A stretch of DNA of 57,500 nucleotides from Falseniella ignava CCUG 37419 (GTDB taxonomy: Bacteria > Bacillota > Bacilli > Lactobacillales > Aerococcaceae), in contig NZ_JH932301.1 in NCBI RefSeq assembly GCF_000301055.1, positions 10,474 through 67,973 on the forward strand, written 5' to 3'. Position numbers and translations under genes: made by a program. The notes beneath the pieces are model-generated. The model was not told the DNA's origin and made no database searches. It saw only the letters and a list, made by a program, of their open reading frames with translations. Shown one piece after another: positions 24,469 through 33,165 of the stretch. Each line of letters begins with the position of its first letter. Positions within the stretch are counted from its first letter, which is position 1.

Positions 24469-25373
24469 AGCGATTGCTAGCTTTTACTCAGCGTAACCTG
24501 ATGGTCTATCTAAAAAATAAGTCTTCCATTTTCTTTTCAGTGCTGACCTCTGTGATTGTTCTTGGCTTGTACCTCTTGTTCTTGCGCGGCAATTACACGC
24601 AGCCGTTAATCGAGGTTGCTGATCAAATGTCGCTGGGTCTTTCAGCGAAAGATATCAGCTTGTTGTCAGATGAAGTCATCATTGCTGCTACGATTAGTCT
24701 CTCGACAATCACTATTCCAGTGACAGTTTTACAAAATGTGGTCAATGACAAAGAAAAGCGGATTGACTATGATATTTTGTCAAGTCCCTTAAAACGTTGG
24801 GAAATCATTCTCGGATATTTCTTATCTGCGGTCATTGCGTCCTTTGCTTTAAGTAGTCTTTTGACGACGATTGCATGGATCTACCTTTACTTCCAAGCCG
24901 ATACGGCTGTGAATACACGCAACATGCTTCAAATTTATAGTCTGAATCTGTTGTCGTCCTTATCATCGTCTGCCTTATATATGATTGTAGTCAGTTTTAT
25001 CCAACGCCAAGCCAGTTTCTCATCTTTTTTTGGCTTGTTTTCAGCAATGATTGGTTTTATCGTTGGTGCTTATGTGCCAATCTCTCAGTTTCCCGAGATG
25101 GTTCAAAATTTTTTTCTTTTTGTGCCTCAAACGCTCTTGACCTGTCTCTACCGGCGTCTATATACGGAAAATCTGCTCGACCATTTGTATCAAACTACTA
25201 ATCATCCTGCCGCTGCAGGTTTCCTAAATGAGATGAAGCGCATCTTTTCAATTGATGTTACTTTCTTCGGTCACGATTTAACTAATGAGATGATCTTGGT
25301 TTATGTCCTAGTGTTAATGCTTTTAAGTCTATCGATCGCTATTTTCATCTATGCCAAACGTTACAAAAAATAA
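24465..25373 (+). CDS. ABC-2 type exporter, membrane permease
   Basis: Six-helix ABC2_membrane permease of 302 residues: helix 1 at about 23-41, a large outside loop, then helices near 70-90, 112-140, 160-180, 190-212 and a final one at 275-298. SPLKRWEIILGYFLSA before helix 3 is the typical amphipathic coupling segment. It is coupled to the ATPase gene by an ATGA overlap. A strong terminator follows, so the operon has two genes. No regulator or peptide gene is adjacent. Confidence 0.85.
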   Translation: MKRLLAFTQRNLMVYLKNKSSIFFSVLTSVIVLGLYLLFLRGNYTQPLIEVADQMSLGLSAKDISLLSDEVIIAATISLSTITIPVTVLQNVVNDKEKRIDYDILSSPLKRWEIILGYFLSAVIASFALSSLLTTIAWIYLYFQADTAVNTRNMLQIYSLNLLSSLSSSALYMIVVSFIQRQASFSSFFGLFSAMIGFIVGAYVPISQFPEMVQNFFLFVPQTLLTCLYRRLYTENLLDHLYQTTNHPAAAGFLNEMKRIFSIDVTFFGHDLTNEMILVYVLVLMLLSLSIAIFIYAKRYKK

Positions 25374-25392
25374 CCACTTTCTAAGACAAAAA

Positions 25393-25431
25393 ACTGATCT
25401 ACCGCATAAGTTGCGGTAGATCAGTTTTTTT
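25393..25431 (+). terminator. Terminator after the ABC-2 exporter operon
   Basis: ACTGATCTACCGCA and TGCGGTAGATCAGT form a perfect 14-bp stem with a 5-base loop, then seven T. Confidence 0.9.
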
Positions 25432-25450
25432 ATTTGGTTTTTTAAGCAGT

Positions 25451-25724
25451 TTAGTAAGTAACCGAAGATTCGCCAATGGCGTTCAAGCGAGCTTCCCACT
25501 CATCATGAGTTAGGCCGTGCTCCTGGACGTAAAGGTTACACGGATAACGACGACATCCGGCGAAGATATACATCTGTCCCTCCCAGAGGTCGCCATAGAC
25601 TTCTGGGTCTTTGCCGTAAGTATCGATCACAACTTCAATTTGTCTGACCGACTGGCCAATAGCTTCGATAAGATTTATCGAAGGCTTTTTTGTGAGGGGG
25701 GTTTCTCGCTTCTTCCATGTACAT
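25451..25724 (-). pseudogene. Small unrecognised gene with an apparent one-base frameshift
   Basis: The longest reading (25726 to the stop at 25451, about 90 codons) encodes INLIEAIGQSVRQIEVVI, DLWEGQMYIFAGCRRYPC and HGLTHDEWEARLNAIGE, which looks protein-like, but it has no start codon in frame. An ATG at 25724 (or 25718) with GGAG seven bases upstream is in a different frame and meets a stop after about 30 codons. Removing one base in the run of six C (25696-25701, plus-strand G) or an equivalent change in the run of six A (25686-25691) joins them into an intact protein of roughly 90 residues. I do not recognise the family. It lies directly after the GNAT gene. Confidence 0.5.
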
Positions 25725-25726
25725 TT

Positions 25727-26197
25727 TTATTCTCCAATATATTTAATATATATTTGGCACGGGTTCCATTCATCCCAGAGTGTTGGGAAGACTTCTAGTT
25801 CTTTATAGCCTACGGATTGATAGAATTGATTCGTTATATCATATTCATCGTAGTGACCTGTTTGAACGGTTTTAACTTGTGAATAAGTGTAGCCAAGACT
25901 TTTCGCCAACTTTTCATACGCTTCATTTAATTGTGTTGCGGCACCTTGACGGTGATACTTCTTTTTAATTCCCATGACAAATACGTCCGCACAGTCTGGA
26001 CTCTTTGCATTCAAAACGATAAATCCTACTACTTCATCTTGATAAAAGGATGCCAGGAAAGGTTTATCTTGTGAGTCCACAATGTATTCTTCGGTACTCT
26101 CAGGCATACCAAACCACTCTGGTAAATCATTCAAAACTTCCCTAGCGATGGCTTCCTTTTGTTTTTTATCTTTGATTTCTTGAATCACAAATTCCAT
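25727..26197 (-). CDS. GNAT family N-acetyltransferase
   Basis: A 156-residue acetyl-CoA-dependent acetyltransferase of the GNAT fold. The acetyl-CoA loop (motif A) appears as VFVMGIKKKYHRQGAATQL, with the R-x-x-G-x-A pattern, preceded by the GFIVLNAKS strand. The C-terminal NQFYQSVGYKELE is the usual beta-bulge segment. The acetyl acceptor cannot be predicted. A TATAAT with the context TGTATAAT lies at 26271-26276 on the minus strand, and a GAGCC/GGCTC hairpin is found in the leader. Confidence 0.82.
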   Translation of the reverse strand: MEFVIQEIKDKKQKEAIAREVLNDLPEWFGMPESTEEYIVDSQDKPFLASFYQDEVVGFIVLNAKSPDCADVFVMGIKKKYHRQGAATQLNEAYEKLAKSLGYTYSQVKTVQTGHYDEYDITNQFYQSVGYKELEVFPTLWDEWNPCQIYIKYIGE

Positions 26198-26270
26198 CTA
26201 GTTCTCCGATCTTTAAAGTTTTTTATGAGCCTACCATTTGGCTCCATTCTTCCTATTTGATATTTTCATC

Positions 26271-26276
26271 ATTATA
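26271..26276 (-). promoter_or_regulatory. Candidate -10 box of the GNAT gene
   Basis: TATAAT on the minus strand, about 75 bases before the start codon, with a poor TTCTGT 17 bases upstream. The rest of the 26198-26377 gap shows no gene. Confidence 0.4.
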
Positions 26277-26377
26277 CATGATACCTATAAACAACAGAAG
26301 TAATTAATCAGTCAGGTTCATAATGTTGTGTAATTTTTAATAGTACAACATTTACTATTTCATTCATACCTCCATAA

Positions 26378-26407
26378 ATTAAAAAAAAGTAGATTTTTTC
26401 TCTACTT
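26378..26407 (-). terminator. Terminator after the DUF1016 gene
   Basis: AAGTAGA and TCTACTT with a 7-base loop; on the minus strand the stem runs straight into eight T. Confidence 0.75.
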
Positions 26408-26425
26408 CTTCTTATAATTTACATT

Positions 26426-27370
26426 TTATTTTCCCTCATATTTTTCAATGACTTTTTCTACTTGTTTTTCAAGCTCTTCCCTATTTGGGATATACAAGGT
26501 GTATTTTGATGCGAATATTTTATTTGATAAGTTTCCTAGTGCGTATTCTGCTTGTACCCCGTCCTTATCGGTACACAGAATTATACCAATTGGTTCATTG
26601 TCCATTTCATCATTGACTTCTGCCTTATAATAATTTAGGTACATATTTATTTGACCGACTGCTTCTGGCATTAGCTTGCTTGTTTTTAGTTCGATTAAGA
26701 CATAAGATCTTAATATTTTATTGTAAAATACCATGTCCACATAATAATGTGTGTTTCCTAGGGTTACTCTTTGCTGGCTACCTACATACATAAAACCCTT
26801 GCCAAGTTCTAACAAGAATTTTTCAATGTGGTCTATAAGTGGTTTTTCTTCTGGCAAGCCTAAAAATTCAAATACATAAGGGTCTTTTACGAGGTCAGAT
26901 GCCTTATTTATTTCATTGCCCTTTAAGGCTAGGTCCAGGACTTTTTCTTTATTTTCTTCTCAAGCTGATAAAAGCAATCTTTCAAAAAGAGATGTTTTAA
27001 TTTGACTTTTAAGTTCTCTTACCGACCAGTTTGCATTGATACTTTCTTTTTCATAGAAGCTTCGCTTTTTCTCATCGCTAATAGATAAGAGTTCGCAATA
27101 ATGCGACCAAGTCAATTTTCCAGACAGTGTCTGGAAAATTGGATAAGATAAATATAATTTTCTCATGTTAAATAAATTTGACTTTGAAAATCCTTTACCA
27201 TATTCCTTTGTAAGTTGTCTTGACAAGTCATTTATAAGCTCTTTACCATACTCGGCTCTTTCTGAATGTCCTTGCTCATCTTCTACGATGATACGTCCAA
27301 TCTCCCAGTATGTTTGCACCAAAATATTATTGACTTCTCTTGCAACTTCTTTTCTTGCTTTATCCATCAA
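26426..27370 (-). pseudogene. YhcG/DUF1016 PD-(D/E)xK nuclease gene interrupted by one TGA codon
   Basis: Residues before the stop form the DUF1016 N-terminal domain (AREVNNILVQTYWEIGRII, GKGFSKSNLFNMRKLYLSYP, LTWSHYCELLSI). After the TGA at 26960-26962 the same frame continues without another stop through ENKEKVLDLAL and DPYVFEFLGLPEEK into the nuclease domain, with VDMVFYN and VLIELKTSKL giving the D...E-x-K catalytic residues. Total about 314 codons, near full length. The visible start (TTG/ATG at 27370/27367) is slightly short, as family-like residues FNSIKTL lie just upstream after a TAA. The gene is AT-rich and uses AGG/ATA codons more than its neighbours, suggesting transfer. Members act in phage defence or DNA repair contexts; here it is probably inactive. 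Confidence 0.85.
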
Positions 27371-27466
27371 TGTTTTTATGCTATTAAATCGGAATTATAG
27401 CCACTTCCGTCCTCGAATTCTTTTAATATCAAGACTGTATGTTTCAGAGAGACACAAAAAAGAAAC

Positions 27467-27487
27467 TAAGCTACAAAAAGTAGCTTA
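27467..27487 (-). terminator. Probable terminator after the MFS gene
   Basis: TAAGCTAC and GTAGCTTA form an 8-bp stem with a 5-base loop; the minus strand continues GTTTCTTTTTTG. It lies 100 bases after the MFS stop. The remaining 27371-27588 sequence shows no gene. Confidence 0.5.
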
Positions 27488-27588
27488 ATTCCTAAAAAGT
27501 ATTTCATCAATCTGATTTGACAAAGTGATTTTCTTATTAACTTTATTCGTTACTCGGTTATTAACTGTATAAAGCAAATCGCTTCATT

Positions 27589-28815
27589 CTAAGACAGATT
27601 CTCTGCCGAACGTTGTTTATAGTAATAATTAATCAATAAGATTAAGACAATAGTCAACACGGCAAAGAGGCCGGATGTGAATAATGCAAATTGATAATTT
27701 CCAGTAAAGTCGACACTGTAGCCATAGAATGAAATGGCTAAAGCTCCCCCGATATTCGATATAAAGTTGATTGCTGGAAAAACTTTATTGAAACCTTGAT
27801 TACCGAAGAAATGTTTAGCTAATAAAGCCATTCCAACAGCAACCATGGCTGGGACCGAACCGTACAGCACACTTCCGGTAATCAACATGCTCGTTCCTTG
27901 ACCAATATAGAGTAGAGCAATCCCAAGTGTTGTTACCGTCATAATCGTAATCGTCGCAAAGACTTGGCCTTTCCAGTCTGATAGCGTCCCGATTAATAAT
28001 TTAAACGTAATATTTCCAATCATGGCGGCAGATAGCATCGCAGCTCCGAGTGCGGCAGTATGTCCTAAGTTCTCGCCGATCCCTGGAATATGTTGTGCTA
28101 AACCCGTTAAAGCTGTGGTTAGGAAACTCATCCCCATTAATAAAAACACGGGATATTTCGGGATGATCATTGGCTCGGTAATTTCTTGACGAACTGACTG
28201 CTTAACTTCATTCGCTTCTCCCCCATAAGGAACGTAGCCTTCATCTTCAGGATGGAATGTAAATGGATAGAGAATCGCTGGTAGACTCAAGCCTACAAAA
28301 ATTATAGTCTGCCATAGGTAACCTGTTCGCCAGCCATAGTTTTCAATGGCATACATTAAGATTGGTGAGAAAACTGCTCCCGCTACACCATTAAAGCTGG
28401 AAACAAGGCTTGAAACTAAACCGTGTCGTTCATGGAACCAATTATTAACAATCATTTGGACCGGCACCATTCCGTAGAAGGCTGAGGCAAATCCTCGAAT
28501 AAAGCCGAGCACACTAAATTGCCATGGTGCAGTAGCGCGTGACATCAGTAGCGTCGTTCCTGCAACGGTCAAACCGGCTACCAATAAGATTGCCTTAAAG
28601 TTAACCCGCTCTTTCACTTTCATGAATGCAAGAGCACCGAGTGCCATTCCCATAGAAATTAAGGTTGAGTGAACTGAAATATCCCCCAAGCCAACATTTA
28701 AACCATCTGAAACAGGAACTAGAAACACACCTAGTGTATTTAAATTGACTCCAATTGCTCCACATGTTAATAATGCCGAGACAATGGCAACCATAATATA
28801 TTTACTTTTCTTCAT
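27589..28815 (-). CDS. MFS transporter, oxalate:formate antiporter-like
   Basis: A 408-residue, twelve-helix major facilitator. The first helix carries GVNLNTLGVFLVPVSDGL, and the loop 2-3 and helix 5 segments (SFNGVAGAVFSPILMY, ENYGWRTGYLW) resemble the OFA/monocarboxylate branch of the family. The central loop is acidic and short (HPEDEGYVPYG). It follows the secreted-protein gene by 28 bases with AAAGGGGAAG as ribosome binding site, so the two are probably one transcript. The transported solute is not predictable. Confidence 0.85.
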   Translation of the reverse strand: MKKSKYIMVAIVSALLTCGAIGVNLNTLGVFLVPVSDGLNVGLGDISVHSTLISMGMALGALAFMKVKERVNFKAILLVAGLTVAGTTLLMSRATAPWQFSVLGFIRGFASAFYGMVPVQMIVNNWFHERHGLVSSLVSSFNGVAGAVFSPILMYAIENYGWRTGYLWQTIIFVGLSLPAILYPFTFHPEDEGYVPYGGEANEVKQSVRQEITEPMIIPKYPVFLLMGMSFLTTALTGLAQHIPGIGENLGHTAALGAAMLSAAMIGNITFKLLIGTLSDWKGQVFATITIMTVTTLGIALLYIGQGTSMLITGSVLYGSVPAMVAVGMALLAKHFFGNQGFNKVFPAINFISNIGGALAISFYGYSVDFTGNYQFALFTSGLFAVLTIVLILLINYYYKQRSAENLS

Positions 28816-28843
28816 CGGCTTCCCCTTTAATACCTAGTTTTTA

Positions 28844-30523
28844 TTATTTTGATAATGCTTTCCAGATCTTATCATTCACATTATTAGCAACAAGATCAGG
28901 CGTATGTTGATTAAATCCTTGGAATGTTAAGCTAATATAATCGTCAATTGATTCACTTTCTGGCAACGCCGTCCAGAAAATCACATTGACTAATCGTCCG
29001 GTGACCAAGCTAATTTGGTAATCAAGCCCATACATCGCTTCTGAAGATTGAATTAACCCACTACCGTCAAAGTCTCCTAATGCCGCTTCAAAATCTGAAG
29101 CTACTTCAAAAATTTCTCGATATGCAAGAATATCTTCTCGATCACTTTCTAACTTCGTTAGTTCTTCACCCGTTAATTGATCGAATCGTTGCACAAAATG
29201 TACATAATTATTTGGCATCGGTTGGGAAGATGTTACAACTTGCTCCCCATCTAAGGTATATGCTTGGCCATCGACCACTAAACTACCTTCACCTAACTCT
29301 TCATCTACAATCGGTGTCGTAATCACACGGTAAACTTTTTGATTGACCGTATTATAGTAATCTACATAGCGCTCTGCGGTGTCCTCTTCTTCTGTAGACT
29401 CTGGAGCTTCGGTTGCTTCTGAGCTTGTTGGAAGTCGGAGTGTCCGTATTTGTTCATAGGTTGACCATAGTGAGATTGGATTATAGTCATAGAAGTTATC
29501 TACCACTTCTTTACTACTTAGCAATTCGACCGGTTCACTCGAAGTATCGCTATCTGATTCATCGGTCTCAGCGGTTGGATCTTCCCCCTCCTCTTCAGCT
29601 TGCTCAGCGCCTTCGGCAGTCTCTTCAATTTCGCCAGTCTCCTGCTCTTCCTCTGAAGAACCTTCCTCAGAATCAGTACCCTCGCCAGAATTTTCATCCG
29701 CTTCTAGCGCCTCTGGCTCCGCAGCTTCCTCGGATTCTTCCGATTCATCTTCTGTGATTGGCACGTTAAAGTCTAACTCTGGCGCAGTCTGTGAACCAAT
29801 GGGTTCAATTTCAGCCGATATCTTATGGACAATCCCTTGATCATTAGCTTCAATCATTAAAGTCGCAGTCTCAATCATACCGGATTCACGATCTATTCCA
29901 TATGTTAGGTGCCCTTGATAAGTCGTCTCGGGTGATAATAAGACTGGAAAATCAAAAGTAAAGGGAATCAAATCCAAATGTTCTTCATTTAATTCGTCAA
30001 TTTCAACGCGATATTTGGTATTATTATCGATTAATTCTGCACTAAAATCTTCTTGTTCAATGAGTAATTTGCTAAGAATTAAGAAGGTCAATTGGCCACG
30101 TTGTTCATACTTTGAGGAACTCCATGGGGCTCCATTAATTTGTTGATAGAACTTCTCCCCGTCATAGTAGAAAGTTTCTTTTAAGCTTTCATCCCCTGCT
30201 TGCGTATCACTCGTAGTATGGTATTTTCCTAATTTAGAATCTTTATATGATTGTTGCGTAATCAGATGACGACTAAACTTGCCCAATTCACTGTCATACG
30301 AAATGGTTGTTTGATAAGACACTGTAGGGTTGGATTTTAGATAGTCAAATACACTTTCCGCGGCCACTTGTTGGATTGGTTTTGGAAGCGGTATGCGGTC
30401 CTCAAGAGCCGTTGTTTCCTCTTGATTACTTGATTCTTCAGCCATCACAGCTATAGTTGGGCTAAGTAAGCTCGCCGCTAGGAATAGGGCAATAGAGCCT
30501 CGAATTATTTTTGATCGATTCAC
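28844..30523 (-). CDS. Secreted protein with two LolA/LprG-like (DUF6612-type) halves and an acidic linker
   Basis: A signal peptide (residues 1-28, cleavage after VMA) leads to an N-terminal domain (about 40-250) and a C-terminal domain (about 330-555), separated by a roughly 75-residue linker made almost only of Glu, Ser, Thr, Ala and Asp. Both halves show the same beta-rich pattern with YYDGEKFYQQI/VVDGQAYTLDGE and a DLIPFTF/LALD-type helix region, reminiscent of DUF6612 and LppX/LprG lipid-binding folds. There is no lipobox, LPXTG or membrane anchor, so it is probably released or held by interaction. The function is unknown. An extended -10 (TGGTATACT) at 30553-30560 gives it its own promoter. 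Confidence 0.65.
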   Translation of the reverse strand: MNRSKIIRGSIALFLAASLLSPTIAVMAEESSNQEETTALEDRIPLPKPIQQVAAESVFDYLKSNPTVSYQTTISYDSELGKFSRHLITQQSYKDSKLGKYHTTSDTQAGDESLKETFYYDGEKFYQQINGAPWSSSKYEQRGQLTFLILSKLLIEQEDFSAELIDNNTKYRVEIDELNEEHLDLIPFTFDFPVLLSPETTYQGHLTYGIDRESGMIETATLMIEANDQGIVHKISAEIEPIGSQTAPELDFNVPITEDESEESEEAAEPEALEADENSGEGTDSEEGSSEEEQETGEIEETAEGAEQAEEEGEDPTAETDESDSDTSSEPVELLSSKEVVDNFYDYNPISLWSTYEQIRTLRLPTSSEATEAPESTEEEDTAERYVDYYNTVNQKVYRVITTPIVDEELGEGSLVVDGQAYTLDGEQVVTSSQPMPNNYVHFVQRFDQLTGEELTKLESDREDILAYREIFEVASDFEAALGDFDGSGLIQSSEAMYGLDYQISLVTGRLVNVIFWTALPESESIDDYISLTFQGFNQHTPDLVANNVNDKIWKALSK

Positions 30524-30552
30524 TCATCTCATCCTCTCTAATATACCCCTAT

Positions 30553-30560
30553 AGTATACC
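30553..30560 (-). promoter_or_regulatory. Extended -10 promoter element of the secreted-protein gene
   Basis: TGGTATACT on the minus strand, 30 bases before the start codon. No good -35 box. Confidence 0.5.
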
Positions 30561-30582
30561 ATGATATGTGATTGCACCATAC

Positions 30583-30618
30583 CTAAAAAAAAGCACTTGG
30601 CATTTCGCCAAGTGCTTT
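30583..30618 (-). terminator. Terminator of the rplJL operon
   Basis: AAAGCACTTGGC and GCCAAGTGCTTT form a perfect 12-bp stem with a 5-base loop; the minus strand continues with eight T. Confidence 0.93.
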
Positions 30619-30636
30619 AAAGCTTGAGTTAAATCA

Positions 30637-31014
30637 TTATTTAGCTTCTGCTTTACCGCCAACTTCTTCGATTTGAGCGATAAGTGCGTCAGCGTCTTCT
30701 TTAGAAAGACCTTCTTTAACAACTTTTGGAGCGTTGTCTACTAATTCTTTAGCTTCTTTAAGACCTAATCCTGTAGCTTCGCGAACTACTTTGATTACTT
30801 TGATTTTTGCGTCGCCAGCTGATACTAATTCAACGTCGAATTCAGTTTTTTCTTCAGCAGCGCCAGCTTCAGCAGCACCACCAGCAGCAGCAACTGCTAC
30901 AGGAGCAGCAGCTGATACACCGAATTCTTCTTCGATAGCTGATACTAATTCAGATAATTCAACAACTGTTGCAGATTTGATATCTTCGATAATTTGTTCA
31001 ATATTTAATGCCAT
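30637..31014 (-). CDS. rplL: 50S ribosomal protein L7/L12
   Basis: Stalk protein that recruits translation GTPases to the ribosome. It has the N-terminal dimerisation helix region ([22 protein letters not shown]), an Ala/Gly-rich hinge (about residues 35-52) and the C-terminal domain with [20 protein letters not shown] and [11 protein letters not shown]. The 125-residue length is standard. It follows rplJ after 50 bases with AAAGGAGAA before the ATG and is closed by a strong terminator. Confidence 0.97.
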   Translation of the reverse strand: MALNIEQIIEDIKSATVVELSELVSAIEEEFGVSAAAPVAVAAAGGAAEAGAAEEKTEFDVELVSAGDAKIKVIKVVREATGLGLKEAKELVDNAPKVVKEGLSKEDADALIAQIEEVGGKAEAK

Positions 31015-31064
31015 TTTTATTTTCTCCTTTTATTTAAAAATTATTTTAGTTCAAACAATATACA

Positions 31065-31598
31065 CTATTTTGTCTCAGCGACAGCATTAAGTGCGTAAGC
31101 CAATCTAAGCGCTGGGTTAGCTTGTTGTAATACAGAAGCTGTATTGCGCATAGGTGCTTGTAATACAGAAAGTAACATAGATAATAGGCCTTCGCGGCTT
31201 GGAAGTTTAGATAAGGTTACGATTTGATCGATTGATACTGCAGTACCTTCTAATAATCCACCCTTAACTTCTAATGCTTCAAGATCTTTCGCAGAGTCTA
31301 CTAAGATTTTAGCAGCAGCTACCGCGTCATCTGCGTGGTAAGCAATGGCTGTTGGTCCAGTGAATACTTCATCTAAACCTTCGATTCCTGCTTCATCCGC
31401 TGCACGGCGTAGCATCGTGTTTTTAACAACGCGCATTTGTACACCTGCTTCACGTAATTCTTTACGTAATTCAGTCACTTCTGCTACGTTAAGACCTAAA
31501 TAGTCAACAACCACAACACTTGCGGAATTCTTTAAGTCTTCAACTAATCCTGCTACTTCTGCTTCTTTTTGTTCACGGGTTACTTTAACTCTTGCCAA
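31065..31598 (-). CDS. rplJ: 50S ribosomal protein L10
   Basis: Base of the ribosomal stalk, binding 23S rRNA and L7/L12 dimers. The N-terminal rRNA-binding part ([32 protein letters not shown]) and the C-terminal L12-binding helix ([19 protein letters not shown]) are present. It starts with TTG at 31598, with a perfect GGAGGTGA five bases upstream; no other start fits. The long leader carries the L10 autoregulatory element and an attenuator. Confidence 0.96.
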   Translation of the reverse strand: MARVKVTREQKEAEVAGLVEDLKNSASVVVVDYLGLNVAEVTELRKELREAGVQMRVVKNTMLRRAADEAGIEGLDEVFTGPTAIAYHADDAVAAAKILVDSAKDLEALEVKGGLLEGTAVSIDQIVTLSKLPSREGLLSMLLSVLQAPMRNTASVLQQANPALRLAYALNAVAETK

Positions 31599-31644
31599 TC
31601 AGTTCACCTCCGTCATTTTGGTATAAGACTTGATTATAGAATAT

Positions 31645-31770
31645 AAAAAAGCCCTATGTCACCTTAGACATAGAGAACCATTCCTTAATGTATCAATTTG
31701 ATCACTACTGGAACTTCCTCGGTAAGATATTTAAGGCAGATGCCACTTACTGTCTACGGTCGTTTAACAC
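31645..31770 (-). promoter_or_regulatory. L10-type ribosomal protein leader with transcription attenuator
   Basis: Between the promoter and rplJ the minus strand carries a conserved segment GACAGTAAGTGGC...CTGCCTTAAAT...CTTACCGAGGAAG typical of Bacillota L10 leaders, then a terminator: CTATGTC (31673-31667) and GACATAG (31660-31654) followed by GGCTTTTTT. L10(L12)4 binding to the leader is known to favour termination and so limits rplJL expression when ribosomal protein is in excess; the mechanism here is inferred from position and form. Confidence 0.8.
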
Positions 31771-31777
31771 AATGAGT

Positions 31778-31806
31778 ATTATAACTTGACCTAGCTAACA
31801 AGTCAA
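31778..31806 (-). promoter_or_regulatory. Promoter of rplJL
   Basis: On the minus strand TTGACT (31806-31801), a 17-base spacer and TATAAT (31783-31778), near-perfect sigma-A consensus. Confidence 0.9.
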
Positions 31807-31824
31807 GAACATTTTATTCAAAAT

Positions 31825-31860
31825 TCAACTTCCAAATCCTTACTTGAACTTGGAAGTTGA
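31825..31860 (-). terminator. Terminator of rplKA
   Basis: TCAACTTCCAA and TTGGAAGTTGA form an 11-bp stem; the minus strand continues ATTTTGAATAAAAT. It separates rplKA from the rplJL promoter. Confidence 0.75.
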
Positions 31861-31873
31861 TTATTATTTTTTA

Positions 31874-32566
31874 TTATTCAGCGCTTGGTACATCTAATTT
31901 GATGCCAGGGCCAAATGTTGTTGTTAAAGTTAAGCTTAAAATATACTTACCTTTCGTTGATGCTGGACGTAAACGAACAATTTCGTTATGTAATGCTTTT
32001 AAGTTTTCTTTTAATTTTGCATCTTCAAAAGAAACTTTACCGATTGGGACGTTCACAATCCCTGCTTTGTCAGCACGGTAAGTAACTTGTCCTGCTTTAA
32101 TGTCGTTAACTGCTTTTGTGACGTCTTGCGTTACAGTACCAGTCTTAGGGTTTGGCATTAAACCTTTAGGACCTAAAACGCGTCCTAAACGTCCTACTTG
32201 TCCCATCATGTCTGGTGTCGCAACCATCACGTCGAAATCTAACCAACCGCCTTCGATTTTAGCGATTAAGTCTGCATCTCCGACAAAATCTGCGCCAGCT
32301 TCTTCAGCTTCTTTCGCTTTTTCACCTTGGGCAATCACTACAACGGTTTGAGTTTTACCTGTACCGTGTGGTAATACCATTGCGCCACGAATTTGTTGGT
32401 CTGCTTTTGTTACGTCGATATTTAAGTTATATGATACTTCTACTGTTGCGTCGAAGTTTGCAAAGTCAATTTCTTTTGCAAGTGCAATTGCTTCATCTGC
32501 AGCATAGAATTTTGTGCGGTCTACTTTTTCAAGAGCCGCTTGGTATTTTTTACCTTTTTTAGCCAT
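31874..32566 (-). CDS. rplA: 50S ribosomal protein L1
   Basis: L1-stalk protein and translational repressor of its own operon. Domain I has [28 protein letters not shown], and domain II contains [21 protein letters not shown], the family signature. The C-terminal [13 protein letters not shown] and [23 protein letters not shown] are normal. Length 230 is usual. It has its own AGGAGGAATA ribosome binding site, 87 bases after rplK, and an L1-type RNA motif lies in that gap. Confidence 0.97.
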   Translation of the reverse strand: MAKKGKKYQAALEKVDRTKFYAADEAIALAKEIDFANFDATVEVSYNLNIDVTKADQQIRGAMVLPHGTGKTQTVVVIAQGEKAKEAEEAGADFVGDADLIAKIEGGWLDFDVMVATPDMMGQVGRLGRVLGPKGLMPNPKTGTVTQDVTKAVNDIKAGQVTYRADKAGIVNVPIGKVSFEDAKLKENLKALHNEIVRLRPASTKGKYILSLTLTTTFGPGIKLDVPSAE

Positions 32567-32586
32567 GTATATTCCTCCTATTATTT

Positions 32587-32612
32587 GTGGTATTAACGGT
32601 CATGCCTCCCAC
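32587..32612 (-). promoter_or_regulatory. L1-binding-type mRNA motif upstream of rplA
   Basis: The minus strand reads GTGGGAGG...CCGTTAATACCAC: a GTGG/CCAC closing stem with the GGGAGG and CCGTTAA asymmetric loop elements. The same arrangement is repeated before rplK. This resembles the mimic of the 23S rRNA L1 site used for feedback repression by L1. Confidence 0.6.
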
Positions 32613-32653
32613 ACCCGATAGAGATACGGGCTGGAAGCTGCTCTGCGGGATGC

Positions 32654-33079
32654 TTACCCTTCAACAGTGATTCCCATTGAACGAGCAGTACCTTCGATCA
32701 TGCGCATAGCAGCTTCAACATCTGCTGCGTTTAAGTCTTTCATTTTAGTTTCAGCAATTTCTTGCACTTGTGCACGAGTAACTTTACCTACTTTTTCTTT
32801 GTTAGGTTTACCCGATGCTTTATCCAATCCTGCTGCTTTCTTAAGTAAAACTGGTGCAGGTGGAGTTTTAGTGATAAATGTGAATGAACGGTCTTCATAC
32901 ACATCGATAACAACTGGAATAATTAAGCCTTGTTGATCTGCTGTTTGAGCATTGAACTCCTTCGTAAAGGCTACAATGTTCACCCCAGCTTGACCTAATG
33001 CAGGTCCAACCGGTGGAGCAGGACTAGCTTGTCCAGCTGGAATTTGTAATTTAACTTGAGTAATGACTTTTTTAGCCAC
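32654..33079 (-). CDS. rplK: 50S ribosomal protein L11
   Basis: Component of the GTPase-associated centre. The N-terminal proline-rich segment ([22 protein letters not shown]) and the C-terminal 23S-binding domain ([35 protein letters not shown]) are canonical. Length 141 is standard. It is first in the rplKA transcript, with its own promoter and L1-type leader motif and GGAGGAA before the ATG. Confidence 0.97.
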   Translation of the reverse strand: MAKKVITQVKLQIPAGQASPAPPVGPALGQAGVNIVAFTKEFNAQTADQQGLIIPVVIDVYEDRSFTFITKTPPAPVLLKKAAGLDKASGKPNKEKVGKVTRAQVQEIAETKMKDLNAADVEAAMRMIEGTARSMGITVEG

Positions 33080-33111
33080 GAAACATTCCTCCTATTATAT
33101 TTAATCGTGAT

Positions 33112-33138
33112 GTGGTTGACGGGCCGGAGCCCTCCCAC
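33112..33138 (-). promoter_or_regulatory. L1-binding-type mRNA motif in the rplK leader
   Basis: The minus strand reads GTGGGAGGG...CCCGTCAACCAC, the same layout as the motif before rplA, and both are followed by similar AATATAATAGGAGGA sequence up to the start codon. It is a likely site of L1 feedback control. Confidence 0.6.
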
Positions 33139-33165
33139 TCAGTGTGCCGTCAAGTGCACTCGAGT

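Noticed and set aside
26426-26857. Separate small nuclease gene
   Set aside because: The same frame continues upstream through the DUF1016 linker to a single TGA, so it is better described as part of one broken gene; independent restart is only noted as a possibility.
29413-29757. A 114-codon plus-strand frame opposite the acidic linker
   Set aside because: It is created by the Glu/Ser codon bias of the linker read on the other strand and yields low-complexity Leu/Pro/Gln sequence.
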